64,000 nt of DNA from the NCBI GenBank assembly GCA_963832895.1, contig CAWHVQ010000008.1:340497-404496 (forward strand), read 5' to 3'. Position numbers and translations under genes: made by a program. This document shows positions 15,846 through 24,841 of the stretch, in pieces. The notes under the pieces are model-generated. The model was not told where the DNA came from, did not search any database, and saw only the letters and a list, made by a program, of their open reading frames with translations. Source of the stretch: JAMXLO01 sp963832895 (GTDB taxonomy: Bacteria; Pseudomonadota; Alphaproteobacteria; Acetobacterales; Acetobacteraceae). The stretch's first letter is position 1; each line of letters begins with the position of its first letter.

Positions 15846-18005
15846 ATGCAGAACACACGACAGATCGCGGCCGCGGTGAATGGCCGCGTGGAAATCCTGC
15901 GCGACCGATCGGGTGTCCCGCATATCTACGCCGCCGGCACGCCGGACCTGTATTTCGGTCTGGGCATCGCCATGGCTCAGGATCGGCTATGGCAGATGGA
16001 TCGGTTGCGTCGCCGCGCGCTCGGGCGCCAGGCGGAAATCCTCGGGCCCGCCTATCTTGCAAGCGATATCGCTCATCTTACTGTCGGCATCGACGAGATC
16101 GCCGTGCGCGAAGCCGGCGCGCTCGACGAAGGGACGCGCCAGGTGGTGTTTGCGCTCGTTTCCGGGATCAATCGCCAGATCGAAGTCTTTGGGCGCGACC
16201 TGCCGCCCGAGTTCCGCAGGCTCGACTATACGCCCGAACCGTTCACCGCGCGCGATGTGGTGGCGATCGCCCGCGGCATCTGGTGGTCGCTGAATGGGCG
16301 CATCGATCGCATCGTGGCGGCCGAGGCAGCGCGCATGCTGCCTGAGGCGTTCCGCGGTCTGTACCTGACGCCGGAAGCCTCGGAGAACCGCGTGTTGCAG
16401 CACGCCGCGGGCACCGATGATGCGACCGGCAGCAACAACTGGGCATTACATGGCAGCCGGACGCCGACAGGCAAGCCGGTGCTGTGCGGCGATCCACACC
16501 AGCCGTTCTGGGTTCCGTCAAGCTGGTACGAGTATGCACTGCACGGTCCCGAGGATGATGCGGCCGGCGCGGGTCATCCCGGCTTTCCCGGCATGTGGTG
16601 GGGCTGCAATGGCACGATCGCGTGGGCGATCACCAACAACATGGCCTCGACGCGCGACCTATATGTCGAGCAGATCGATCCGCGCGATTCGCGACGCTAT
16701 CGCGACGGCGATGCGTGGCGGGAATTTGCCGAACGCAAGGTCAGCATCAAGGTCCGCGGTGCGGCGGCGCACGCGCTGACGATTCGATCGACGGTGCGTG
16801 GGCCAGTGGTCAATGCGCTGGTGCCGTCGCTGGATCCTGCCGGCGATCCGCCACTGTCGCTGCGCTGGGTCGGTATGGAGCACATGGATGACATCCGCGC
16901 CTCCATCGCCGTGGCGCGCGCTCGCGACTGGGCAGGATTCCGTGCGGCGCTACGCGACTGGTCGGTGGCCGTCTTCAACTTCGTCTATGCCGATGGCGAC
17001 GGTCATGTCGGCTATCAGATGGCCGGCCGAATTCCACTCCGCGGGCGTGTTGTGCCTGGCTTTCGCGAGGGGAACGCGACGGCAGATCGGTGGCAGGGCT
17101 GCATTCCGTTCGACGATCTACCTCACATGTTCGACCCGCCGAGCGGCTACGTCGCCAGCGCGAACCAGCGCATCGTGCCTGATGACTGGAAGCAACCGAT
17201 CTACGGCGCCTATTCGCAGGGCCACCGTGGCGTGCGACTGGCGCAGGCACTCGGCAACCGCGCAGCGATGGACACGCCGGCAAACATTGGCCTGCAGAAC
17301 GACGTGAAGAATTGCCGCGCCGAGCGACTTTGTCCGCATATCCTGCGGCATCTATCCGGCGGCGTGGCCACGTTCGAGCGCCTAGTCGGTGATTGGGACT
17401 ATCGCTATTCGCTGACCAGCATTGCCCCAACGCTGTTCGAAGCGTTCATGGCGCTGTGGCAGCGCGAGGTCATCGGCCAGCATCTGCCAGAGCGGCTGTT
17501 CGATCTGACGCATCAGCAGACCGGTCTCGGCGCCAGCCTGCTGGAAGACGCCACGATCGGTTACTTCGCAGAGGGCACCACGGCGCACGTCGTCGCCGTC
17601 GCGCAACGCACGCTCACCACGCTGCAATCACGTCTCGGGAGCGATGAGGCATCCTGGCAGTGGGGTCGGATTCACCAGGCGCACTGGCAACATCCCGTGG
17701 GCGACACAGAATTTGACATCGGACCACGCGAAGTCGATGGCGGATCGCACACGCTGCGCAACACCGGCGGCGAGCTGCCACCGCACGCGGCAAGTTCTGG
17801 CAGCGAGTACCGCATCGTAGTCAATTTCGCCACGCCGGATTCGTTTCTCGCTGTGCAGAATATCGGAAACTCCGGCGTTCCTGGCGATCAGCACTACCAG
17901 GATCAGTTCGAGCCGTGGCTGCGCGGCGAGTACCACGTGGTGCACCTGCGCCGTCAGGCCGTCGAAGCCGATTGCGAGAGCCGGACTGTCATCCAGCCAG
18001 ACTGA
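15846..18005 (+). CDS. penicillin acylase family protein (Ntn hydrolase)
   Basis: A 719-residue precursor of the penicillin/acyl-homoserine-lactone acylase family, which self-cleaves into two chains. The N-terminal chain has the family signature SGVPHIYA and GLGIAMAQDRLWQMD. The new N-terminal nucleophile is the serine of TGSNNWAL at about residue 196. WWGCNGTIAWAITN and the C-terminal SGQ-like region follow. No clear signal peptide precedes the mature part, unlike many periplasmic members. It starts 16 bases after the PPOX gene. Its substrate may be an amide or N-acyl compound; antibiotic breakdown is not implied. Confidence 0.9.
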   Translation: MQNTRQIAAAVNGRVEILRDRSGVPHIYAAGTPDLYFGLGIAMAQDRLWQMDRLRRRALGRQAEILGPAYLASDIAHLTVGIDEIAVREAGALDEGTRQVVFALVSGINRQIEVFGRDLPPEFRRLDYTPEPFTARDVVAIARGIWWSLNGRIDRIVAAEAARMLPEAFRGLYLTPEASENRVLQHAAGTDDATGSNNWALHGSRTPTGKPVLCGDPHQPFWVPSSWYEYALHGPEDDAAGAGHPGFPGMWWGCNGTIAWAITNNMASTRDLYVEQIDPRDSRRYRDGDAWREFAERKVSIKVRGAAAHALTIRSTVRGPVVNALVPSLDPAGDPPLSLRWVGMEHMDDIRASIAVARARDWAGFRAALRDWSVAVFNFVYADGDGHVGYQMAGRIPLRGRVVPGFREGNATADRWQGCIPFDDLPHMFDPPSGYVASANQRIVPDDWKQPIYGAYSQGHRGVRLAQALGNRAAMDTPANIGLQNDVKNCRAERLCPHILRHLSGGVATFERLVGDWDYRYSLTSIAPTLFEAFMALWQREVIGQHLPERLFDLTHQQTGLGASLLEDATIGYFAEGTTAHVVAVAQRTLTTLQSRLGSDEASWQWGRIHQAHWQHPVGDTEFDIGPREVDGGSHTLRNTGGELPPHAASSGSEYRIVVNFATPDSFLAVQNIGNSGVPGDQHYQDQFEPWLRGEYHVVHLRRQAVEADCESRTVIQPD

Positions 18006-18008
18006 CCT

Positions 18009-19227
18009 TCAGATGATCTTCCGCTCCCGCAGGCCGCTGATTTCCGCCGCGCTGTAGCCGAGCTCGCCCAGCACCCGTTCATTGTCGGCACCAAGCTCCG
18101 GCGCGATACCGATCCGCGCCGGCGTCTCGGAGAATTGCCACGGCGTGCCATGCACCTTGAGTGTCTTGCCGTGTTTCGGATACCCCATCTCGGTGACATA
18201 GCCGTTCGCAACCACGTCGGGATCGTTCGATGCTTCCAACAGCGTGTTGATCGGCGCGGAGACGATGTCGGCCCCGCGCAACCTGGCAACCCAGTCATCG
18301 CGCGAGCCGGTCGCGAACAGATCATCCAGCGTGCGCAGCAGTATGGTCCGCTTCTCGTCCGAACCGATGATCACGCCGAGATCGCCGAACCCCACCTTCT
18401 CCAGCGCCTCATAGAAGCCCAGAGCGGTCATCGCGGTCTTCCAATGCCGCGCACCATTCAACTGAAACACCAGCGGCTTGCCGTCACGATCATTGAAGCT
18501 CGCACTCAGCCCGGGCCGTTCGGTCGTGCCGGTGACCCGTGCCTGTCCGGTCACCGGATCGCGGTTGCGCCACATCGCCGTGGTGAGCGTCCAACCCATA
18601 AGCCTGATCTGCCCGCCGAGCAGCGAACAATCGACCTTCTGGCCGATCCCCGTCGCACGCGCATGGGTCAGCGCAGCGAGCGCGCCGCCGAACGCCAAAA
18701 TCGCACAGGTTTCATCGGCAACAGAAACGATACCCGTGCGCAGCGGAACCCCCGGCGTCGAATACGCTTCGGCAATTCCGCCCAATGCCTGAGCCATCGA
18801 GTCTGTCCCTGGCAGGTCCGCATGAGGTCCCTTCGGCCCATAGCCCGATATGGATATATACACGAGGCGCGGGTTGACCTTGTGCAGCTCCTCGTAACCG
18901 AAGCCGTTCTTCTCCGCCGCGCCTGGCCGGAAGTTCTGGCCAAATATCTCCGCCCGAGCGACCAGCTTGTGCAGAATCTCCCGCCCCTGCGGCGTTTTCA
19001 GGTTCAGCGTGACGCTCTTCACGCCGCGATTGTTGGTCTCGAAGTAAGTGCTGGGGAGTCCGGGCAGCACGGGTACTGCCACGCGAGTTGTCGCCTCCCT
19101 CCGGCACCTCGATCTTGGTGACCTCGGCGCCGAGGTCGGCCATCAGCATATACGGCACCGTGCCGGCCTGGGCAGTGGAGCACGCTACGACTTTGACACC
19201 CTGCAAAGGGCCATGTGGTTCAGACAT
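18009..19227 (-). pseudogene. CaiB/BaiF-type CoA-transferase, single-base frameshift
   Basis: The N-terminal 50 residues (MSEPHGPLQGVKVVACST, then MLMADLGAEVTKIEVPEGGDNSR) lie in one frame. The rest of the family (TYFETNNRGVKSVTLNL, FGQNFRPGAAEKNGFGYEEL, ISGYGPKGP, PGTDSMAQALGGIAE) lies in the next. Removing one G of the pair at 19079-19080 joins them into a 405-residue CoA-transferase. The ATG at 19227 is one base after the corrected mmgE stop (TGACATG), so it is translationally coupled. It is either a broken gene or a sequencing insertion. It shares only the family with the copy at 13166-14395. Confidence 0.85.
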
Positions 19228-19228
19228 G

Positions 19229-20588
19229 TCAACCGACCTTCAGCAATTGGATCAACGGGGTAACGTTCGCAACAGTACGGAAGTCGTGGATCAGGCCGAG
19301 GCTTGCCTCCATCTTCCATTCGTCCAGGCCCGAGCTGGAAACCAGCCTGCGGGTACTTAGTATCGACGTCGCTCCACGCGATCCCGAGCGTGGCAGCACC
19401 CTTCGGCACAAACACCGTGTTCGTTACCGATCGACCGTCATGCGTGCGGATGGCTACCGTCGCGCCCTGTCGATACCGCGGATCGGCCGGCATTTCGCTG
19501 ACGCGAACGCGATCGATCAACTGGTGGATCATCGGATCAGCGATCTTCTCGGCGCTTGCGTGATGCCACGAAAATGCGTGGTCGGCGACGGCAGCCGCGG
19601 CGAAATAAGCCGGACTGTGCGCCATGTCGATCAGGTCAGCAGGATGCAGAGGACCACTCAGCGTCGTCATGCCAGGCCGTGAGATGGTTATGCTCTCAAC
19701 GTCCGCCGCACCGACATTTCCCTCACAGGCGGCATTGGCAGCGGCCTCGGCAAACGCGTGGTACGGATGTCCGCCCGGCACCAGCTTGATCGCCATATCG
19801 GTGCAGATATCCCAGCTCTCGCCGAACCCATGCGTCGCGGTCGCGGCAGCCTCTGCACCATCGGTGCCGCCGAACGCTTCGAAGAAGCCGTGCCGCGCCT
19901 CCAGCACGCTCTCCTCGCATGAATAGCCGCGCTGCGCCGCCAGTGCCGCGTTCACTCCGAGCATCACCGCAAGTCCGGCATGATACTCGCGCGCGACAGA
20001 GGTGTTTGCCGCGGTTGCCAGCCCGCCGATCGATGTCGCCGACAAGGCGATCGCCTGCGCCATCTGCGCCGCGTCGAGTTGCAGCAGACGCGCCGCCGCG
20101 ACAGAGGCAGCGAACACCGCGCCGAGGCAGCCGTGAAAGCCACGCTCGCGGAAGCCAGGCGTGATGGCTTCGCCGATCCGTCCCGCCGCCTCATAGCCGC
20201 AGACGATCGCTGTCAGCACCGCCTCGCCATCGGCGCCGTTGCGTTCGGCAATCGCCAGCGACGTCGCGGTGAGCGGCGTCCCGGCATGAATGATGTTGCG
20301 CAGATCGCTGTCATCGGACGCAGCGGCGTCGCTCATCACCGCATTGACCTGCGCAGCATCGGCGATCGGCACGCGCGCCCCGTGGTCGAACCAGATCGAC
20401 GCGTCCTCCCGTCCGCCGCGCTCGTGCGCCAGGTCACGGATGATGCCTGCCGAGACGATCTGCCTCCCCGCCGCGGCGCTGGCGATCGTGCTGGCGATCA
20501 GCATCGCCGCGTGGTCGAGCGCGCGCGGCGGTAGATCGCTTGCGGCGGTACCGGCGAGAAAGTCGGCAAGCTGACGGGCAACGGTCAT
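19229..20588 (-). pseudogene. MmgE/PrpD family protein, frameshift near the 3' end
   Basis: A protein of the 2-methylcitrate dehydratase / aconitate decarboxylase-like family (452 residues when repaired). Landmarks are an alanine-rich N-terminus, SDDSDLRNIIHAGTP, GFRERGFHG and PGGHPYHAFAEAA. The uncorrected frame reads GIAWSDVDTKY and then nonsense to a stop inside the next gene. Deleting one C (GGG at 19351-19353 on the given strand) restores SSGLDEWKMEASLGLIHDF and a stop at 19229, directly before the CoA-transferase start. The start at 20588 has AGGAG 7 bases upstream; a start 30 bases earlier is unsupported. Confidence 0.86.
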
Positions 20589-20685
20589 CGTCGTGCTCCT
20601 GCGGTCCCCCCGCAGCATAGAACGGGTTTGACCAGACCGTGGAATTCTCCCAGCCTACACGTCGCCTAGAAGGAGGAGAACGGCC

Positions 20686-21042
20686 ATGAGCTTCACTGTT
20701 CAGCACGTACATCTGAAGACCCCGGACCCGCAGAAGACCGCGCAGTTTTACATCGACAATTTTGGCGCGACGCTGAAGGGCGACATCCCCGGTCGCGGCG
20801 TGCGCGTCGATCTGCACGGCGTGCAGCTTAACATAACCACGCTGATCTCGGTACAGAACCACGAACAGCACTACGGCATCGAGCACATGGCGCTGGATAC
20901 CGACGACTACGCCGGCACGCTCGCACGGCTTCGCAAAAACGGCGCGCGCATCCTCGAAGAGCTGCCGGTCAACAATGGCCGCCATGTCTGCTTCGTGGAG
21001 TGCCCCGACGGGGCGCAGATGGAGGTTATCGAAAGGACGTAG
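20686..21042 (+). CDS. VOC (glyoxalase/dioxygenase) superfamily protein
   Basis: A 118-residue single VOC module (beta-alpha-beta-beta-beta twice). VQHVHLKTPDPQKTAQFYIDNFGA opens it, with the first histidine a candidate metal ligand. GIEHMALDTDD carries the second histidine, and CPDGAQMEVIE a C-terminal glutamate. This H-H-E set suits a metal-dependent lyase, isomerase or dioxygenase. AAGGAGGAG lies about 8 bases before the ATG. It diverges from mmgE and ends at the hairpin shared with ftsK. Confidence 0.87.
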   Translation: MSFTVQHVHLKTPDPQKTAQFYIDNFGATLKGDIPGRGVRVDLHGVQLNITTLISVQNHEQHYGIEHMALDTDDYAGTLARLRKNGARILEELPVNNGRHVCFVECPDGAQMEVIERT

Positions 21043-21049
21043 TCAGCGC

Positions 21050-21087
21050 GAGCGCGGCCGCCGAGCCTGCAGTTGGTGGCCGCGCTC
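21050..21087. terminator. bidirectional hairpin between VOC gene and ftsK
   Basis: GAGCGCGGCC (21050-21059) and GGCCGCGCTC (21078-21087) form a perfect 10-bp stem with an 18-base loop, in the gap between two convergent genes. It lacks a clear T-run, so it may be a weak or Rho-assisted terminator serving both strands. Confidence 0.6.
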
Positions 21088-21101
21088 AGGCGCTGGAGCT
21101 G

Positions 21102-23441
21102 CTAATCCTCGTCAGCCGGTACCCGCCGGATCAGCACCTCTCGCTTGCCAACGTGGTTGGCAGGTCCGACCACGCCCTCCTTCTCCATCTGCTCGATCAG
21201 CTTGGCGGCGCGGTTGTAGCCGATGTTCAGATGGCGCTGGATGAAGCTGGTGCTTGCCTTGCCCTCGCGCGCCACCACTGAGACCGCCTGGTCGTACAGG
21301 CCCTTCTCGCCGTCGCCCATCGCGCCCAGCCCCGGCAGCATCGAAGCACCGTCATCGTCGGTCGGCTCGGTGACCTCTTCCAGATACGCCGGCTCGCCCT
21401 GCTCGCGCAGGAACTCCACGACCTTCTCCACTTCCTCGTCCGACACAAAGGGACCATGCACACGGGTGATACGCCCGCCGCCCGCCATGTACAGCATGTC
21501 CCCCATGCCGAGCAGCTGCTCGGCTCCCTGCTCACCAAGGATGGTGCGGCTGTCGAACTTGCTGATCACCTGGAAGCTGATGCGCGTGGGGAAGTTGGCC
21601 TTGATCGTGCCGGTGATCACATCGACCGACGGCCGCTGCGTCGCCATGATGACGTGGATGCCTGCGGCGCGCGCCATTTGTGCGAGACGCTGCACGGCGG
21701 CCTCGATCTCCTTCCCCGCCACCATCATCAGGTCTGCCATCTCGTCCACGACCACCACAATCAGCGGCAGCGGCTCCAGCACGAGCGGCTGGTCCTCGAA
21801 CGTGGGCCGGCTGGTGTCGGGATCGAACCCGGTCTGCACCCGCCGTGTTACGACCTCGCCCTTCTCCCGCGCCTCCGCGACGCGGTCGTTGTAGCCGCTC
21901 AGATTCCGGACACCGAGCTGGCTCATCGCGCGATAGCGCCGCTCCATCTCCCGGACTGTCCATTTAAGGGCCGTCACGGCCTTGGCCGGTTCGGTCACCA
22001 CCGGGGCCATGAGATGCGGTATGCCCTCGTACATCGAAAGCTCCAGCATCTTCGGGTCGATCAGGATCAACCGGCACTGATCGGGCGAGTGGCGATACAG
22101 CAGCGACAGGATCATCGCGTTGACACCCACCGACTTGCCCGAGCCGGTGGTGCCCGCGATCATCAGGTGAGGCATCCGCGCGAGATCGGCGAAGAGCGGC
22201 GCGCCATTAATCTCCTTGCCGAGCGCGAGCGTCAGCCGGCCGCCGTGCCTTTGCAGTTCGTCGGAGGACAGGATCTCGGAGAGAAACACCGTTTCGCGCT
22301 TCGCATTCGGCACCTCGATGCCGATCACGTTGCGACCCGACACGGTGGCGATGCGCACCGCGGTGACTGACAGGCTGCGCGCCACGTCGTCCGCCAAGCC
22401 GATGACCCGGGCGCTTCGGATGCCAGGCGCCGGCTCGAGTTCGTAAAGCGTGACGACGGGGCCGGGACGGATTTCGACGATGCTGCCCTGCACGCCATAG
22501 TCCGCGAGCACCGACTCGAGCAGCCGGGCGTTCGCCTGCAGTGCCTCCTCGCTGGGGCCAGACGATGCGCGAGCCGGTGCCGGCTTCAGCAACGATAGCG
22601 GCGGAAAACGCCAGCCGCCCTCCGGCAGCGGCAGGCTCTCCTGCCGCGGACGCCGCGGGGATGGGACGGGACGAGTGGTGCGTGCCACCACCGGTGGCGG
22701 TTCATCCATCGCCGGCACCACCCGCGTCGCGGCCGGCGGGTCGCGACGCACGACTGGGCCTGGATCGCTGTGAAAATGCAGCCAGCGGAGCCACGGCATC
22801 GGCACTCGACGCAGCGTGGCCAGCCGCGCACCTCGGCGCGCGACGCGCCCGGCGGTGCGCCACTCGGTGGCCGAGAGCCCAAGCGCCAGAAGTGTCAGCG
22901 TCCCGGCAAGCGCCAAGCCTATCGACCACATCATGAGCGCGCCGACCGGACCCAGCACGCGGTGCCCGACCGCAAGGCCGACCGAAGCCAGTAGCCGCCC
23001 GATCGCGCCGCCTAGTCCTGCGACCGTGGGCCAGGCGAGTGTCGGCGGCGTCGGCAAGCCGGCAAACACCGCAGCGAGCACCGGCAGCGCCGTCAGCATC
23101 GCGGCAAGCCGCGCAGCCACGCTTCCCAGTCCGCGGCGCGACGCGATCCGCCATGCCCACGCAAGCATCGTGAGCCCCGGCAACGCTCCCGCTACCCCGA
23201 AGCCCTGCAGCAACAGGTCCGCCAGTACCGCACCGACCGGCCCTGCCAGGTTGCCGGCATGGCGCGAGGTCGCCGTGTTCAGCGATGGGTCGCGCGGATC
23301 GTAGCAGGCGAGCGCCACCAGCAGTGCGAGGCCCAGCAGCCCGAGCACCAACCCGGTCAACTCCGCTGACCGCTGCTCGAACATTGCACGGATGGTTGGT
23401 GAGGCGAGGCGGCGTGTTTCAACTGTCCTGGCGGTCGCCAT
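21102..23441 (-). CDS. ftsK: DNA translocase FtsK
   Basis: A 779-residue chromosome-segregation translocase. About four membrane helices lie in residues 30-190, then a basic/proline-rich linker to about 290. The FtsK alpha/beta motor follows, with Walker A GTTGSGKSV near residue 430 and Walker B VVVVDEMADLM near 560. The C-terminal gamma winged helix (TSFIQRHLNIGYNRAAKLIEQME, by its ends) reads KOPS-type sites and contacts XerD. The linker is short compared with E. coli FtsK, as in many alphaproteobacteria. It is divergent from the UbiH-family gene and not part of a conjugative element. Confidence 0.96.
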   Translation of the reverse strand: MATARTVETRRLASPTIRAMFEQRSAELTGLVLGLLGLALLVALACYDPRDPSLNTATSRHAGNLAGPVGAVLADLLLQGFGVAGALPGLTMLAWAWRIASRRGLGSVAARLAAMLTALPVLAAVFAGLPTPPTLAWPTVAGLGGAIGRLLASVGLAVGHRVLGPVGALMMWSIGLALAGTLTLLALGLSATEWRTAGRVARRGARLATLRRVPMPWLRWLHFHSDPGPVVRRDPPAATRVVPAMDEPPPVVARTTRPVPSPRRPRQESLPLPEGGWRFPPLSLLKPAPARASSGPSEEALQANARLLESVLADYGVQGSIVEIRPGPVVTLYELEPAPGIRSARVIGLADDVARSLSVTAVRIATVSGRNVIGIEVPNAKRETVFLSEILSSDELQRHGGRLTLALGKEINGAPLFADLARMPHLMIAGTTGSGKSVGVNAMILSLLYRHSPDQCRLILIDPKMLELSMYEGIPHLMAPVVTEPAKAVTALKWTVREMERRYRAMSQLGVRNLSGYNDRVAEAREKGEVVTRRVQTGFDPDTSRPTFEDQPLVLEPLPLIVVVVDEMADLMMVAGKEIEAAVQRLAQMARAAGIHVIMATQRPSVDVITGTIKANFPTRISFQVISKFDSRTILGEQGAEQLLGMGDMLYMAGGGRITRVHGPFVSDEEVEKVVEFLREQGEPAYLEEVTEPTDDDGASMLPGLGAMGDGEKGLYDQAVSVVAREGKASTSFIQRHLNIGYNRAAKLIEQMEKEGVVGPANHVGKREVLIRRVPADED

Positions 23442-23560
23442 GCGAATCCGGGCCCTTCGGGGTTCGAGCTTTGGTGCAACTATATGCTGGAAACACCTGA
23501 TCGCTAAAGCGGCATTGCCACGGCTTGCCGGCGGTGTGTCTCAGGCGCCACTGTGCTGAC

Positions 23561-24841
23561 GTGACCGAGCGATTGACGGCAGAGGTGTGCATCATCGGAG
23601 CCGGCCCAGTGGGCGGGGCGCTGGCGTGCCGACTGGCTGCCGCCGGTATCTCCACCGTGGTGGTGGACCGTGCCGCCCTGCCGCCGATGGAGCACCCGGC
23701 GTTCGATGGGCGCGCCTACGCCATCGCCGCCGGCTCGCGCCGCCTGCTTCAGGAGGCTGGCGTGTGGGACGCGCTGGCCGAGGTGGCCTGCCCCATCCGC
23801 GACATACGGGTGAGCGATGGCCGCCTCGGTGGCGCGGCCTCGCCGCTGCACCTGCATTTCGACCACCGCGAGGCGGGCGACACCGCGGGTGCATTCGGCG
23901 AAATGGTGGAGGCCCGGAGCCTGCGTGTGGCGCTGAACGCGCGCATGCACGCATTGCCCGCACTGCGCGTGTTCGCGCCGGCGACAGCCGAGGTGGACCG
24001 GCGCGACGACGGTGCCACGGTGCAGATCGGAGGCGGCTCCAGCATCGACTGCCGGTTGGTCGTGGCAGCAGAGGGGCGGAACTCACCGCTCCGTCGTTCG
24101 GCCGGAATCCCGGTCACGCATCTTGCTTACGATCAGACCGGCATCGTTTGCGCGATCAGCCACCAGCGACCACATCACAACACGGCGCTCGAGCACTTCC
24201 TGCCGTCCGGGCCGTTCGCTCAATTGCCCATGTGCGCCAGCACAGACGCGCTGGAAGGCGGCGCGCCCAACATGTCCGCCATAGTGTGGACCGAGCGCAC
24301 CAGGATCGCACAGCGCATGCTTGCGCTCGATGACGCTGGCCTTGCCAAGGCGATCGGCCGCCGACTCGGTGACGGACTCGGTGCGCTTCAGGTGGTGGGA
24401 CGTCGTTGGAGCTATCCACTCGGGGCGCTGCATGCGCATCGCTACCATGACACGCGTCTGGCGCTAGTCGGCGATGCGGCGCACACAATCCACCCGATCG
24501 CCGGGCAGGGTCTCAATCTTGGCTTCCGCGACGCGATGGCGCTTGCGGATCTGGTGATTGAGGCGTCACGCCGTGGCGAGGATTGCGGTGCCCCCGATCT
24601 GCTGCGCTGCTACCAGCGCCGGCGGCGGCCGGACAACCTGCTTATGCTGGCGGCCACTGATGCGCTCGATCGGCTGTTCAGCAACGACAATCCGCTCTTG
24701 CGGCTGGCACGCGATGTCGGCATTGCGGCGGTGCATCGCGCATCGCCACTGAAACGGCTGTTCATGCGCCAAGCGATGGGCGCGCCGCTGTTGTCACGCG
24801 GCGCGGACGGTCGCCAGGAACTCATCGACGTCGCGCCGTAG
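23561..24841 (+). CDS. UbiH/UbiF/COQ6 family FAD-dependent hydroxylase
   Basis: A 426-residue class A flavoprotein monooxygenase of ubiquinone synthesis. The dinucleotide motif is EVCIIGAGPVGGALACRLA, the second FAD motif LALVGDAAHTIHPIAGQGLNLGFRD (abridged), and GRNSPLRRSAGI the DG-like region. The GTG at 23561 is preferred over an upstream TTG because the Rossmann strand follows closely. Which ring position it hydroxylates (UbiH, UbiF, UbiI or UbiL type) cannot be decided. Its last 48 bases overlap the end of the convergent chemoreceptor gene. Confidence 0.9.
   Translation: MTERLTAEVCIIGAGPVGGALACRLAAAGISTVVVDRAALPPMEHPAFDGRAYAIAAGSRRLLQEAGVWDALAEVACPIRDIRVSDGRLGGAASPLHLHFDHREAGDTAGAFGEMVEARSLRVALNARMHALPALRVFAPATAEVDRRDDGATVQIGGGSSIDCRLVVAAEGRNSPLRRSAGIPVTHLAYDQTGIVCAISHQRPHHNTALEHFLPSGPFAQLPMCASTDALEGGAPNMSAIVWTERTRIAQRMLALDDAGLAKAIGRRLGDGLGALQVVGRRWSYPLGALHAHRYHDTRLALVGDAAHTIHPIAGQGLNLGFRDAMALADLVIEASRRGEDCGAPDLLRCYQRRRRPDNLLMLAATDALDRLFSNDNPLLRLARDVGIAAVHRASPLKRLFMRQAMGAPLLSRGADGRQELIDVAP

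Noticed and set aside
15846..18005. Penicillin acylase as an antibiotic-resistance gene
   Set aside because: The family has many amide and lactone substrates and the surroundings are catabolic; resistance cannot be inferred.
21102..23441. FtsK-like protein as part of a conjugative element
   Set aside because: It has the four-helix N-terminus and gamma domain of the chromosomal translocase, and no transfer or integrase genes are nearby.
23525..23560. Earlier TTG start for the UbiH-family gene
   Set aside because: It adds 12 residues without family similarity and has no ribosome site; the GTG at 23561 sits just before the Rossmann strand.
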